The notes under the pieces: generated by a model
What the model was told of the DNA's origin: nothing
The model's input: the letters and a program-made list of their open reading frames with translations, nothing else
Database searches by the model: none
Origin: Hyphobacterium indicum
GTDB lineage: Bacteria > Pseudomonadota > Alphaproteobacteria > Caulobacterales > Maricaulaceae
DNA length: 64,000 nt
NCBI RefSeq assembly: GCF_003129605.1
Contig: NZ_QBDX01000004.1
Location: 682,001 to 746,000, forward strand
Reading direction: 5' to 3'
Shown: positions 53,193 through 61,536 of the stretch, in pieces
How positions within the stretch are numbered: the stretch's first letter is position 1
How the letters are laid out: each line of letters starts with the position of its first letter
Program-made: the position numbers and the translations under genes

Positions 53193-53594
53193 ATGAGAGA
53201 CGCCCTCAAACGCGGACAGTTGGCCCAATCGCTCGGCTGCAACATTGAAACAATCCGATACTATGAAAACATTGGTTTGATCGGGCCTGCTGATCGCTCC
53301 GCCAGCGGACACAGATTATACAACAAAGCCGATGCTGACCGCTTGCGATTTGTTCTGCGATTAAGGCAGCTTGGGTTTTCCATCGGCGATATTCGTAGCC
53401 TGCTCCAGACAATCAACAGTGGTGATTATTCTTGCAACGAGATTGCCCAGGTGGCCGAACGGCACATTTTGACCATTCAGGCGAAAATCAATGACCTCGA
53501 AAAGCTTGAACGCAATTTGACAAAGATCACCCGTCAATGCCATCGGGGAAACTCGCCCGATTGCGCTGTTATCGACGCCCTTTCAGAAACATAG
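53193..53594 (+). CDS. merR: MerR-type mercury-responsive regulator
   Basis: This regulator has about 133 residues from the ATG at 53193. The DNA-binding region reads GQLAQSLGCNIETIRYYENI. The three Hg(II)-ligand cysteines of MerR are matched: SCNEIAQVAERH (first), RQCHRGN (second) and PDC (third), in the layout of Tn501 MerR. An upstream in-frame start at 53157 would overlap the operator and is rejected. It diverges from merT and should repress and activate it. Confidence 0.88.
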   Translation: MRDALKRGQLAQSLGCNIETIRYYENIGLIGPADRSASGHRLYNKADADRLRFVLRLRQLGFSIGDIRSLLQTINSGDYSCNEIAQVAERHILTIQAKINDLEKLERNLTKITRQCHRGNSPDCAVIDALSET

Positions 53595-53630
53595 AGGTGT
53601 AGTGTCTTGGCGCTAGTGATGCCCGGCAAG

Positions 53631-54365
53631 CTATTCGCGTGAAATCGAACGCTGGGCAAGTGCCATCCTGAGCAGTCTCTGCATGCGAATAACGAGCAGC
53701 ACCAATCCTGCCAATACAGTCACCAGCGCAAATAACGCGGCGGTGATTACGAGCGGATTGTTGAAGTTTTCGCGCTCCTGATAGTCCATGATGTGAAGCA
53801 TCCAGAAAAAATCATAGAAGCGCCAGGCGTTGTTGCGCCGCGCCGTCACCAGTCCCGAGTCGGGTGACACATAGATGCGTGTGCCTTCGCCATCATCGAA
53901 CGAGACCCGCCAGGCCGGGCCGGGGCGGCGGGACTCCCATGTCGCATCCTCAAAATACTCGATCTCGGCAATCTCCGGGTCACCGGCATAGTCGGCGACG
54001 GCAATTTCAATCGCCCGCTCCCGGCTGATCGGCGTGATCACCTCCCCCGTAATCGCATCGACGAGCTCACTGTTGCCGCTCGGTCCGGTGACATTCCACA
54101 CCACCTGTCCCTGCCAGATTTGCAGGGTGGCGGCGCGGATCGTCTGGCCGGGAAAGACCGCCTCCGCGGCCTGCCCGATCGGAATGATCGCCGCAGCTTC
54201 GATCGGGACCGGAGCCGGGGCTGCGATATTGTGTTCGCCCCGGACGGTCTCGATGGGAATGACGCTCATCACCACGCCGCCCGTCACCCAGAGCACGATC
54301 TGGATGCCGACGAGCAACGCGACCCATTTGTGGATCCGGATCGTCCAGCGCAGCAATGCCGTCAT
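53631..54365 (-). CDS. PepSY-domain membrane protein
   Basis: This 244-residue protein has an N-terminal transmembrane helix (LLRWTIRIHKWVALLVGIQI, the PepSY-TM start), two PepSY-like periplasmic regions (about residues 60-110 and 115-170) and a C-terminal helix (LVITAALFALVTVLAGLVLL). PepSY-TM proteins accompany metal and haem systems. It is the last gene of the copper operon, with GAGGA before the ATG. The ligand is unknown. Confidence 0.82.
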   Translation of the reverse strand: MTALLRWTIRIHKWVALLVGIQIVLWVTGGVVMSVIPIETVRGEHNIAAPAPVPIEAAAIIPIGQAAEAVFPGQTIRAATLQIWQGQVVWNVTGPSGNSELVDAITGEVITPISRERAIEIAVADYAGDPEIAEIEYFEDATWESRRPGPAWRVSFDDGEGTRIYVSPDSGLVTARRNNAWRFYDFFWMLHIMDYQERENFNNPLVITAALFALVTVLAGLVLLVIRMQRLLRMALAQRSISRE

Positions 54366-54442
54366 GGTCAGTTCCTCGTAAAACCGCCGCGCGCCCGGAC
54401 CGGAGCGCGCGGCGGATCAAATCGCGTTTGTCTCAGAGGCGA

Positions 54443-54841
54443 TCAGTCTTCGTTGCCATGACCCGCAGCGCCGGCATCGGTCTCGGCGTGATCACCATGT
54501 CCATCGCCATGACCGTCGCCGTGACCGTCGCCGTGGTCCATGTCGCCGTGATCCGCTCCATGCTCCATGTCCCCGTGGCCTTCACCGTGACCGTCAGCGT
54601 GCATCATGGCGTGGCAGGATTCGGCCAGCGCCTGATCTTCTTCCGACATGGCATTCATGATGGTGTCGTGGTCTTCGCCGGCTTCGTGGCGGGTCATCAT
54701 CCAGTCTTGCATTTCCATGCAGGCCGTGTGCTGCGGATTGTCATTGGCGGCGGGTTGCGCCTCTTCATGGTGATCGGCAAAGGCCGATCCCGCAGCGATC
54801 AGAAAGGTCGCGCTACCGAATGCGATTGTGAACTTGTTCAT
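54443..54841 (-). CDS. Exported His/Asp-rich metal-binding protein with tandem repeats
   Basis: This 132-residue protein has a signal peptide (MNKFTIAFGSATFLIAAGSAFA). The last third is a low-complexity tandem of HGD/HGE units (GHGDGHGDGHGDH) that should chelate copper or zinc in the periplasm. The middle has two cysteines and several methionines (TACMEMQDWMMTRHE). GGAG lies 8 bp before the ATG. It lies 30 bp after copB. Its repeat number may vary between strains. Confidence 0.78.
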   Translation of the reverse strand: MNKFTIAFGSATFLIAAGSAFADHHEEAQPAANDNPQHTACMEMQDWMMTRHEAGEDHDTIMNAMSEEDQALAESCHAMMHADGHGEGHGDMEHGADHGDMDHGDGHGDGHGDGHGDHAETDAGAAGHGNED

Positions 54842-54871
54842 GTCAGTACTCCAGTGGGTTGAAAAATGTCG

Positions 54872-55645
54872 TCAGAACCAGACCCGGACGCCCGCCACGA
54901 TGGCGGTTGATTCCGGATCGACACCCGCCGCGCGGGCATAGTCAGCGGTCTCGCCAAGCTGGCGCGTCCATTCCACGCCGACATAGGGCGCGAACTGCCT
55001 GACAATCTCATAACGCAGGCGCAGCCCGGCCTGAAGGCTGGTGAACCCCGCTCCGGTCTCCAGCGACGGTATATCCTCGGCCGACCACGCCAGTTCGGCG
55101 CGCGGTTGCAGAATCAGGCGCTGGGTCAAGAGCAGCTCGTATTCGGCTTCCGCACTGCCGGTCAGCTCGCCCCGGTCGGACAGATAGGCCGAAACATCCA
55201 CTTCGAACCAGTAAGGCGCCAGCCCCTGAAGGGCGGCAACGGCATGCGTGCGTCCGTTTCCATCCTCGAAGTCATGGGCAAGCCCGCCCTGCACATCGAA
55301 ATAGGGCGAGATCGCGCGCGACCACAGCGCTTCGACGCGCGCTTCCTCAAACGCGCCATGATCGAAAGAATACTCGGCCTCGCTCTTGATCCAGAGGCGG
55401 TTCAGACGGCCGCCATACCAGGCGTTGATGTCCCACAGCAGCGTCTCTTCATCGTCGCGGACCTGATACTCGAACCGGTCGGTCTGAAAGAAGAATTGCC
55501 TTTGCCCGCCGGTTTCATGGCGAAGCTCTTCGAACGACTGCTCCATCTCCTCGGGCGGATAAAATTGGTGCGCATAATCCTGCGCATGGGCGGCGCCTGA
55601 GCCAGCAATCACGGCAGCGGCGGTGAAAAGAAGGGTCGCGCGCAT
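54872..55645 (-). CDS. copB: Copper resistance outer-membrane protein CopB
   Basis: This 257-residue exported protein has a signal peptide and a predicted beta-barrel, ending in the outer-membrane-type C-terminal phenylalanine (AIVAGVRVWF). The segment HQFYPPEEMEQSFEELRHE and the barrel strands with WYGGRLNRLWIKSEAEY match CopB/PcoB. The Met-rich N-terminal repeats of longer CopB proteins are absent. The ATG overlaps the copA stop by one base (TGATG). Confidence 0.9.
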   Translation of the reverse strand: MRATLLFTAAAVIAGSGAAHAQDYAHQFYPPEEMEQSFEELRHETGGQRQFFFQTDRFEYQVRDDEETLLWDINAWYGGRLNRLWIKSEAEYSFDHGAFEEARVEALWSRAISPYFDVQGGLAHDFEDGNGRTHAVAALQGLAPYWFEVDVSAYLSDRGELTGSAEAEYELLLTQRLILQPRAELAWSAEDIPSLETGAGFTSLQAGLRLRYEIVRQFAPYVGVEWTRQLGETADYARAAGVDPESTAIVAGVRVWF

Positions 55646-57543
55646 CAGTGATCTCCGTGGTGCATATGGTGACCGGAAAGCGCGGGCGGCGCCTCGCCGG
55701 GCCGCACCGAAACCACCTGAAACATGCCCGCATGCATGTGGTAGAGCAGATGGCAGTGGAAGGCCCAGTCGCCGACATGCTCGGGCGTCACATCGACCGA
55801 CAGCTTCTCGCCGGGTTTCACATTGATCGTGTGCTTGCGCGGCTTGTGGGACGTCTCGCCGTTCACGACCTCGAAGAACATGCCGTGCAGATGGATCGGG
55901 TGAACCATCATGGTGTCATTCACCATCGTCAGACGCAGGCGCTCGCCTTCAGTGAACTCGATCGGCTCGACGACCTCGCTGAAACGGGTGCCGTCGAACG
56001 ACCACATATAGCGTTCCATATTGCTGGTCAGATGCACCTCGATCTCGCGTGCAGGCGCGCGCTGGTCGGGATTGGGAGCCAGGCTGCGCAACTGGGTATA
56101 GGCCAGAGCCCGGTGTGGCACGTCCTCCAGACCGGCACCCGGTTCATGCAGCCGGCTGACGGGCTGCATGGCGACGTTCGCCACCCCCGGTCCTTGCGGA
56201 TGGTCGTGGCGGGTCATCGTTTCACCGCCGCCGTGAGCCCCATGATCGTTGGCAGCAGATGCGGGTGAAGCCGGTGCGCCATGCGCGCTATGGTCCATGC
56301 CGGACATCGATCCGTGATCCATCGCGGCGTGCGGGTCCGGGTCTGGCTGGCGGCCGTGACCCATCGCGGCGTGAGGATCCGCCGCAGGCATGGCACCATG
56401 GTCCATCCCCGCCATCGAGCCGTGATCCATGCCCATGTCGCGCATCGTCAGCGTCGGGCGCGGACGCAGGGCCGGGACCGGAGCCACCATACCCATGCGC
56501 GGGGCCAGCGTGGCACGCACATAGCCGCTGCGGTCGATGGTCTCGCACATCAGCGTGTAAGCGCGGTCCTCGCGAGGCTGGACGACCACATCATAGGTTT
56601 CGGCAACGCCAATCTGGAATTCGTCGGTTTCAACCGGCTGCACATCCAGACCATCGGCCTGAACCACCGTCATCGGCAGACCGGGAATGCGGACATTGAA
56701 GAAGGTCATTGCCGAGGCGTTGATGAAGCGCAGGCGCACTCGTTCACCGGGTTCGAACAGGCCGGTCCAGTTGTCGCCGGGACCATGCCCGTTCATCAGG
56801 AAGTCGAGCGTCGCCGCCGTGACATCCGAGATGTCAGTCGGGCTCATCCGCATCTGTCCCCACATCAACCGGTCGCGCAGCGCTGTCATGAAGCCGTTCT
56901 GCGACGCATCGCGGAAGAATTCCGGTACGGTGCGCTGCTGGAAATTATAGGTGTCGCTCGACGCCATCAGGCGCTGAAAGACGTGGTGCGGCCCTTCAAA
57001 CGTGTAGTCCGAGAGCACGATCACATACTCGCGGTCATACCCGACCGGGTCGGTGCCGCGCGGCTCGATCACGATGGGACCATAATGACCCATCTGCTCC
57101 TGCAGGCCGGAGTGCGAATGATACCAGTAGGTCCCCGCCTGAGTGACCGGGAAGCGGTAGGTAAAGGTCTGGCCGGGGCGTATGCCGGGGAAGGTGACGC
57201 CCGGTACGCCGTCCATCTCGTTCGGCAGCAGGATGCCGTGCCAGTGAATGGACGTGTCTGTGTCCAGCGTATTGTGGACCCTGAGCGTGATGTCATCACC
57301 CTCGCGCCAGCGCAGCAGCGGAGCCGGCACCTGACCATTAACCGTGATGGCCGGGCCCGTTCGTCCGTCAATCGCCAGCTGCGACCGTCCGATCGTCAGG
57401 TCAAACTCGGTGCCCGACAGAGGCTGAAGTCCCGCCAGATTGGCCGCCGGACCCGGTTGGGCCCAGGCCGGCAGCATGGATGACGCCGCCAGGCTTCCGC
57501 CCAACGCAGCAGATGTTTGCAGAAAGTGACGGCGTGAAAACAA
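55645..57543 (-). CDS. copA: Periplasmic multicopper oxidase CopA
   Basis: This Cu(I)-oxidising protein has about 632 residues. A TTG start at 57543 is chosen because GGAG lies 9 bp upstream and the protein then begins directly with a twin-arginine signal (SRRHFLQTSAALGGSLAASS). The longer upstream frame lacks a ribosome site. The copper ligands are seen in HWHGILLP, YWYHSHSG, HPIHLHGMF and HCHLLYHMHAGMF, covering the T1 and trinuclear sites. A Met/His-rich insert with repeated MDHGSM and DPHAAM units lies at about residues 375-440, a probable copper-binding segment. Confidence 0.95.
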   Translation of the reverse strand: MFSRRHFLQTSAALGGSLAASSMLPAWAQPGPAANLAGLQPLSGTEFDLTIGRSQLAIDGRTGPAITVNGQVPAPLLRWREGDDITLRVHNTLDTDTSIHWHGILLPNEMDGVPGVTFPGIRPGQTFTYRFPVTQAGTYWYHSHSGLQEQMGHYGPIVIEPRGTDPVGYDREYVIVLSDYTFEGPHHVFQRLMASSDTYNFQQRTVPEFFRDASQNGFMTALRDRLMWGQMRMSPTDISDVTAATLDFLMNGHGPGDNWTGLFEPGERVRLRFINASAMTFFNVRIPGLPMTVVQADGLDVQPVETDEFQIGVAETYDVVVQPREDRAYTLMCETIDRSGYVRATLAPRMGMVAPVPALRPRPTLTMRDMGMDHGSMAGMDHGAMPAADPHAAMGHGRQPDPDPHAAMDHGSMSGMDHSAHGAPASPASAANDHGAHGGGETMTRHDHPQGPGVANVAMQPVSRLHEPGAGLEDVPHRALAYTQLRSLAPNPDQRAPAREIEVHLTSNMERYMWSFDGTRFSEVVEPIEFTEGERLRLTMVNDTMMVHPIHLHGMFFEVVNGETSHKPRKHTINVKPGEKLSVDVTPEHVGDWAFHCHLLYHMHAGMFQVVSVRPGEAPPALSGHHMHHGDH

Positions 57544-57662
57544 GGCCTGACTCCGAATCTTGAATTGGTGTTTGCGCTGCCGGAACGGTTTGCCCAAAAG
57601 GGGGAGGAAAGGAGGAAACCGACGAGACCAGCAAGCGCAAACTATGTCTGACTACGTGAGGG

Positions 57663-58274
57663 CTATTCGACCCCCTCACCTTTTACTGCATTTGAATCAC
57701 GCAATCTGGATCGGGCTCTGTAGATCCGCACTTCAACCGCTTTAGATGTCAGGCCCATGACTGTGCCGATTTCCCCATGAGACAAGCCCTCAATGGCTGA
57801 CAAGAGCAACGGGGTCTTCAACCCTTCCGGCAAGTCCTGGATCGCACTGTCGACCTGCTCAAGCGTCTGCCGGTCGGAAACTTCTATATCCGGTGCGGGA
57901 GCCGTGCTTGCGAACTGCTCCACGGATTCATCACCGCCCAGCCAACGCATGGCCGTTCGCTTTCGCAAGGCATCACGCCCCTTGTTGCGGGCAATGTGAA
58001 ACAGCCAGGCCACGAAAGGATGCTTTGAGTCGAAACGGTGAAGATTGCGATGCAAAGCGACAAAGGTCTCTTGTGCGGCATCCTGCGCATCATCCATGTT
58101 TCCGAGCAGGCGCGTCAAATATCGCACGACCATGGGCGAGTGGCGCCGCATGAGCAGATCGAAGGCCTGACTCCTGCCATTGTGGGCCTGTGTTACGAGG
58201 TCAACATCAACGGCATTGTCATCAAGCTGACGGGTATCATCGTCCGGCATCAAATGCGTCTGCCAGTCGGGCAT
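57663..58274 (-). CDS. ECF sigma factor (CnrH-like)
   Basis: This ECF-type sigma-70 protein has about 203 residues. Region 2 is RRHSPMVVRYLTRLLGN then DAQDAAQETFVALHRNLHRF, and region 4 is LLLSAIEGLSHGEIGTVMGL then AVEVRIYRARSRL. Its 5' end overlaps the sensor gene by 38 bp. Starts at 58274 or 58250 are both possible. By gene order it is the CnrH-equivalent of a CnrYXH-type metal-sensing trio, and copA follows 119 bp downstream. A copper-responsive role is inferred. Confidence 0.85.
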   Translation of the reverse strand: MPDWQTHLMPDDDTRQLDDNAVDVDLVTQAHNGRSQAFDLLMRRHSPMVVRYLTRLLGNMDDAQDAAQETFVALHRNLHRFDSKHPFVAWLFHIARNKGRDALRKRTAMRWLGGDESVEQFASTAPAPDIEVSDRQTLEQVDSAIQDLPEGLKTPLLLSAIEGLSHGEIGTVMGLTSKAVEVRIYRARSRLRDSNAVKGEGVE

Positions 58275-58668
58275 CAAAGGATGCGCGTTGATCGTCGGTG
58301 AGTACCGCCCGCATCGCCAAAATGTGGCTCAGCGTCTCAACCTGGAGCTCGCCCATCGCAGAATGGATTGCCTGTGCATGTATGGATACCTGATCGGACA
58401 GCTCCTGATCTTCCAGCAAAGCCTCACCCATGGCCTGGCGCGCTTCCGCCATTTGTGCTTCCAGCGCGTTTCGCCGAATGGCAAAGGCGGCTTCCAGCTC
58501 CTCAATCAAGGCGTCCTGCTCTGGTGACAGGTGCAATTCATGATGGACAATGGCATGGAGGCTGGGGGCATCGTCCTGATCGGATGCAAACAGCGTGATA
58601 CCCATCCAGACCCCGGCAAGCCCGCCGAGAACGCCCAGGGTTACAGCAACGATACCAGCACGAAGCAT
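58237..58668 (-). CDS. CnrX-like periplasmic heavy-metal sensor
   Basis: This 143-residue protein is anchored by an N-terminal helix (AGIVAVTLGVLGGLAGVWMG) and has a periplasmic helical hairpin. The conserved HHELHLSPEQDALIEELE with its histidines and the second helix (DQVSIHAQAIHSAMGELQ) are the CnrX/NccX-type pattern; metal binding there signals to the anti-sigma factor. Its ATG overlaps the stop of the anti-sigma gene by one base, and its end overlaps the sigma gene. Confidence 0.85.
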   Translation of the reverse strand: MLRAGIVAVTLGVLGGLAGVWMGITLFASDQDDAPSLHAIVHHELHLSPEQDALIEELEAAFAIRRNALEAQMAEARQAMGEALLEDQELSDQVSIHAQAIHSAMGELQVETLSHILAMRAVLTDDQRASFDARLADAFDAGR

Positions 58669-58988
58669 CAGGACCCCGCCTTGGGCAAATCTGCAAGCGC
58701 CGAAATCGAGTAAGGCGCATGGCTTGTGAACACGGCAAGGTCATCGACATCGCGATCAGTCGCCAGAGCCGCGCCGGAGACACTGCCGACAACAAGCGCC
58801 ATGGCCGCTGGGGCGGCCCGCCATGCGACACCGGGGCTGACGGACCGGAGTTCGTCCATCAATCCGCGCCATCGTTTCGGACGGTGGTGAATGCGTTGCC
58901 AGACCGAAGCGGCAAAGGCGCGTTCGTCAAACTCCGGTTTCGCCGCGGCCATTTCCTCGAATTGTCGATCAATCGGATCCATCGTCAT
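58668..58988 (-). CDS. Anti-sigma factor (CnrY-like by position)
   Basis: This 106-residue protein has a cytoplasmic basic N-terminus (FAASVWQRIHHRPKRWRG) and a single transmembrane helix (WRAAPAAMALVVGSVSGAAL), with a short periplasmic tail. This layout and the order anti-sigma, sensor, sigma match CnrYXH. Sequence similarity to CnrY itself is not visible to me, so the call is by context. GAGGGG precedes the ATG. Confidence 0.7.
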   Translation of the reverse strand: MTMDPIDRQFEEMAAAKPEFDERAFAASVWQRIHHRPKRWRGLMDELRSVSPGVAWRAAPAAMALVVGSVSGAALATDRDVDDLAVFTSHAPYSISALADLPKAGS

Positions 58989-59001
58989 GTCTTAAAACCC
59001 C

Positions 59002-59445
59002 TCAGGATGTATGGAGATGGCGCAGCCGCCATCCACTCTCTGTTCGCGTCAGAATAGCCGTGCCATGCGCGTCGCGTTCACGGGCTTCGCCATGCGACAC
59101 ATATTCCATCCGGATGGTGAATGTCGCAACCGCCAGATCGCCATCAATCGCGATTTCGTAGCCATGCCAGTCATAGACATCGATATCAAAGCCTTCGGCG
59201 GCAAACTCCGGTGCCAGATGATGGTCGCGGTAATCGGCCCAACCGATATTGGTGCCCGAGCCCTCAAAGATCGTGAAGTCTTCGCCATCGGCTAATACCC
59301 AGGCTTCGGCTTCTGTGACGTCTTCTGCAGCAAGAGCAGCAGAATAGGCCTCAAGTGCCGCTTCAATATCATGTTCTTCGTGAGCGAATGCGGGAGCCGA
59401 GGCGAGAAGGCTTCCAGCGAGGGTCAATACAACAAGTTTGATCAT
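59002..59445 (-). CDS. Exported NTF2/SnoaL-like protein
   Basis: The predicted protein has about 147 residues from the ATG at 59445, with AAGGAGA 7 bp upstream and a clear signal peptide (MIKLVVLTLAGSLLASAPAFA). The mature part resembles the DUF4440/NTF2 fold: an N-terminal helix (IEAALEAYSAALAAEDVTEA) and beta strands ending LTRTESGWRLRHLH. Family members have varied ligands. In a copper operon a periplasmic binding role is possible. The longer upstream frame runs into the acyltransferase gene and is rejected. Confidence 0.78.
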   Translation of the reverse strand: MIKLVVLTLAGSLLASAPAFAHEEHDIEAALEAYSAALAAEDVTEAEAWVLADGEDFTIFEGSGTNIGWADYRDHHLAPEFAAEGFDIDVYDWHGYEIAIDGDLAVATFTIRMEYVSHGEARERDAHGTAILTRTESGWRLRHLHTS

Positions 59446-59446
59446 T

Positions 59447-60565
59447 TCAGTCTCCTTGTGAGCGCGCGACTGATTTCGCGCGATGGTTTGAGAGCCAGGT
59501 ATCGCCCCAACGGCGGATGACGTGTCTTGATGGTTTTTCAAGCCATTCATAGGTGGCGCTGGACGCTGCCAGCATGGCCACGAGCATTGCCAGAAGGGCA
59601 ACAGTACCGACGGTTGCGTCGATCAGACCAAAAACGTCCTGCAACAAATTAAAAGCGATCATGAAGAATGGAACATGAAGCATGTAGATCGCATAGGATA
59701 TCTCACCGAGATACCGCACAGGGTCCCTCTTGGGCACGCTGTGCGCATGCCGATCCAATTCAGCCAATGTATAGATGAGCGGTGCCCCCAGAAGGGCAAT
59801 AACACGGTCGTCCCATGCCCAATGCGCCGCCAACAGATAGACGACGAGGCTCACCGCAAAGCCTGCCAAGGCTGTATTCCAGCCAAGGGTGTAGCGGCAA
59901 CCCAGCCGGTAAATGGCTATGCCGATCAGAAATTCAGGGATAATCCTCAATACGCCAAATCGCTCGGTCGCCATCGGCAGGCTTTCGCCAAACAGACTCT
60001 GATGTAGCTGATCAAAGAGAAGAAACGACGCGATAGCGATCCCGGCCAAGATGATGGGTCGTTTGGCCAAAGCAATGGCAATCATCAAATAGGCTGGAAA
60101 TGCCAGATAGGCGAACCATTCAGCGCTGATTGACCAGGAAGGACCATTCCAGCCCGGATTGGGGGCAAAGCCCCATGCGTGAACCATCAGGAAATTGGCC
60201 GGCAAGTCAGCCAGCGGAAAGTCTTGTGGGCTGAACGGAACACCCATGAACCAGGCACCCAGCGCCACTAGGGCGAGCAGCGCTATCGTGGCGACATGTA
60301 ACGGATAAATCCGGGCGAACCGGGCAATAATGAATTTTGGAAAGTCGAATTGCCCTTTTTCACGTGCCGCAAGATAGACATGCGCCAGCACGAAACCCGA
60401 CAGGATGAAGAACAGGTCGACGCCGAAACGGCCCATCGCAAAAAAATCTGTGACCGCATCGACATTCACCGCCCAAGGCTCGCGCCAGTGGTAGAAAACC
60501 ACCCACAGCGCCGCAAAAAAGCGGAGCCGGGTCAATGATGGAAGATCGGCTGGGTAAACAGACAT
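59447..60565 (-). CDS. Acyltransferase 3 family membrane protein (copper operon)
   Basis: This 372-residue membrane acyltransferase has about ten helices. The family features are LTRLRFFAALWVVFYHWREP with the conserved histidine, GRFGVDLFFILSGFVLAHVY and SYAIYMLHVPFFMIA near the C-terminus. It lies between the DUF2231-like gene and the NTF2-like gene with almost no gap, so it is an operon member. A link between surface acylation and copper tolerance is not established. Confidence 0.85.
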   Translation of the reverse strand: MSVYPADLPSLTRLRFFAALWVVFYHWREPWAVNVDAVTDFFAMGRFGVDLFFILSGFVLAHVYLAAREKGQFDFPKFIIARFARIYPLHVATIALLALVALGAWFMGVPFSPQDFPLADLPANFLMVHAWGFAPNPGWNGPSWSISAEWFAYLAFPAYLMIAIALAKRPIILAGIAIASFLLFDQLHQSLFGESLPMATERFGVLRIIPEFLIGIAIYRLGCRYTLGWNTALAGFAVSLVVYLLAAHWAWDDRVIALLGAPLIYTLAELDRHAHSVPKRDPVRYLGEISYAIYMLHVPFFMIAFNLLQDVFGLIDATVGTVALLAMLVAMLAASSATYEWLEKPSRHVIRRWGDTWLSNHRAKSVARSQGD

Positions 60566-60571
60566 TGTGAT

Positions 60572-61411
60572 TTAGCTGCCCATCAGATGGGCCAGACCGC
60601 CATGCGCCAGAGAGCCGCCCAGAAAGCCGTTGATAGCGACGGCTGCTGCGGCACCAAATAGCAGTACAGTCAGACTCATCACCGCGACCGGCTGGCCGCT
60701 GCGGTGCTTCCACTCCGCCGCGCCGGCCACAGCAAAGAGACCGACAGTCAGGCTGGTTCCCAGCCAGCGATGTATGGACATGATGCCGTCTTCGGTTGAA
60801 GCGATAGGCCCGGCATGCGCCCAGCCCAGCAAGCCTGCAGCCAGTCCGCCGAAGGCTGCCGTCCAGACCAGGAAACGCACGATGTCGGCATATCCGGCAC
60901 GGCCTGTCATCAAACCCAGTGCCTGAGCCAGAGCGGCCGCCAGGACAAGAGCAATGGGGAAGTGGACCGCAACTGAATGCAGAGCTCCTGCCTTTGCGAT
61001 GGCGCGCTCCAGATCGGTCTGTGGACCGTTGTCGCCCCAATGCGCATGTCCACCCGTCTCTGCACCCTGGGCATGGTGGTCATCGACAGCACCGCCTTCG
61101 TCTCCGGCATGGTGATCGTTAGTCGCGCGTGCCTCCGGATCCGGACCATGATAGTCAATTGCCGTTGCGGACGCATCGTGTCCGTGCGGTGTGCTATCGC
61201 TGTCATCATATGGGACTGCATCGCCATGCTCATGGGGCGGCGAGCCCGCATCGTCATGCGACTCAACGGCGTTCGGCGGCGTATCGCTCGCGGCTTCTGA
61301 TGTTTGCCCGGCTTCATCGTGCTCAGCAGGCGGATGGGCCATGGCATTTGGACTCATGAGCCCTATCGCCAGTGTCAGCGCCAGCGCGCTCAGAAATCTG
61401 CGAATGGTCAA
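60572..61411 (-). CDS. His-rich DUF2231-type membrane protein
   Basis: The predicted protein has about 279 residues from a TTG start at 61411 (GGAG 7 bp upstream), which gives a clean signal peptide (TIRRFLSALALTLAIGL). Residues of about 25-125 are a His/Asp/Glu-rich periplasmic segment (EHDEAGQ, PHEHGDAVPYDD, DHHAGDEGGAVDDHHAQG) likely to bind metals. The C-terminal half has four helices with HSVAVHFPIALVLAAALAQA and HRWLGTSLTVGLF, as in DUF2231. A metal-sequestering membrane protein is a reasonable guess. Confidence 0.75.
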   Translation of the reverse strand: MTIRRFLSALALTLAIGLMSPNAMAHPPAEHDEAGQTSEAASDTPPNAVESHDDAGSPPHEHGDAVPYDDSDSTPHGHDASATAIDYHGPDPEARATNDHHAGDEGGAVDDHHAQGAETGGHAHWGDNGPQTDLERAIAKAGALHSVAVHFPIALVLAAALAQALGLMTGRAGYADIVRFLVWTAAFGGLAAGLLGWAHAGPIASTEDGIMSIHRWLGTSLTVGLFAVAGAAEWKHRSGQPVAVMSLTVLLFGAAAAVAINGFLGGSLAHGGLAHLMGS

Positions 61412-61536
61412 CTCATCACTCCACACTACCGGAATGGAGGATTACGCAATGACGGGTTCATTCCCTCAAACGGACGGCAGAGCCTCGTCAGCAAATGACT
61501 GCATCCGGGAACGCCACAGTACGACTTGTAATGCTG

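Noticed and set aside
56281-57483. 400-codon plus-strand frame opposite copA
   Set aside because: Shadow of copA, His/Arg-rich because of the Met/His repeats of copA.
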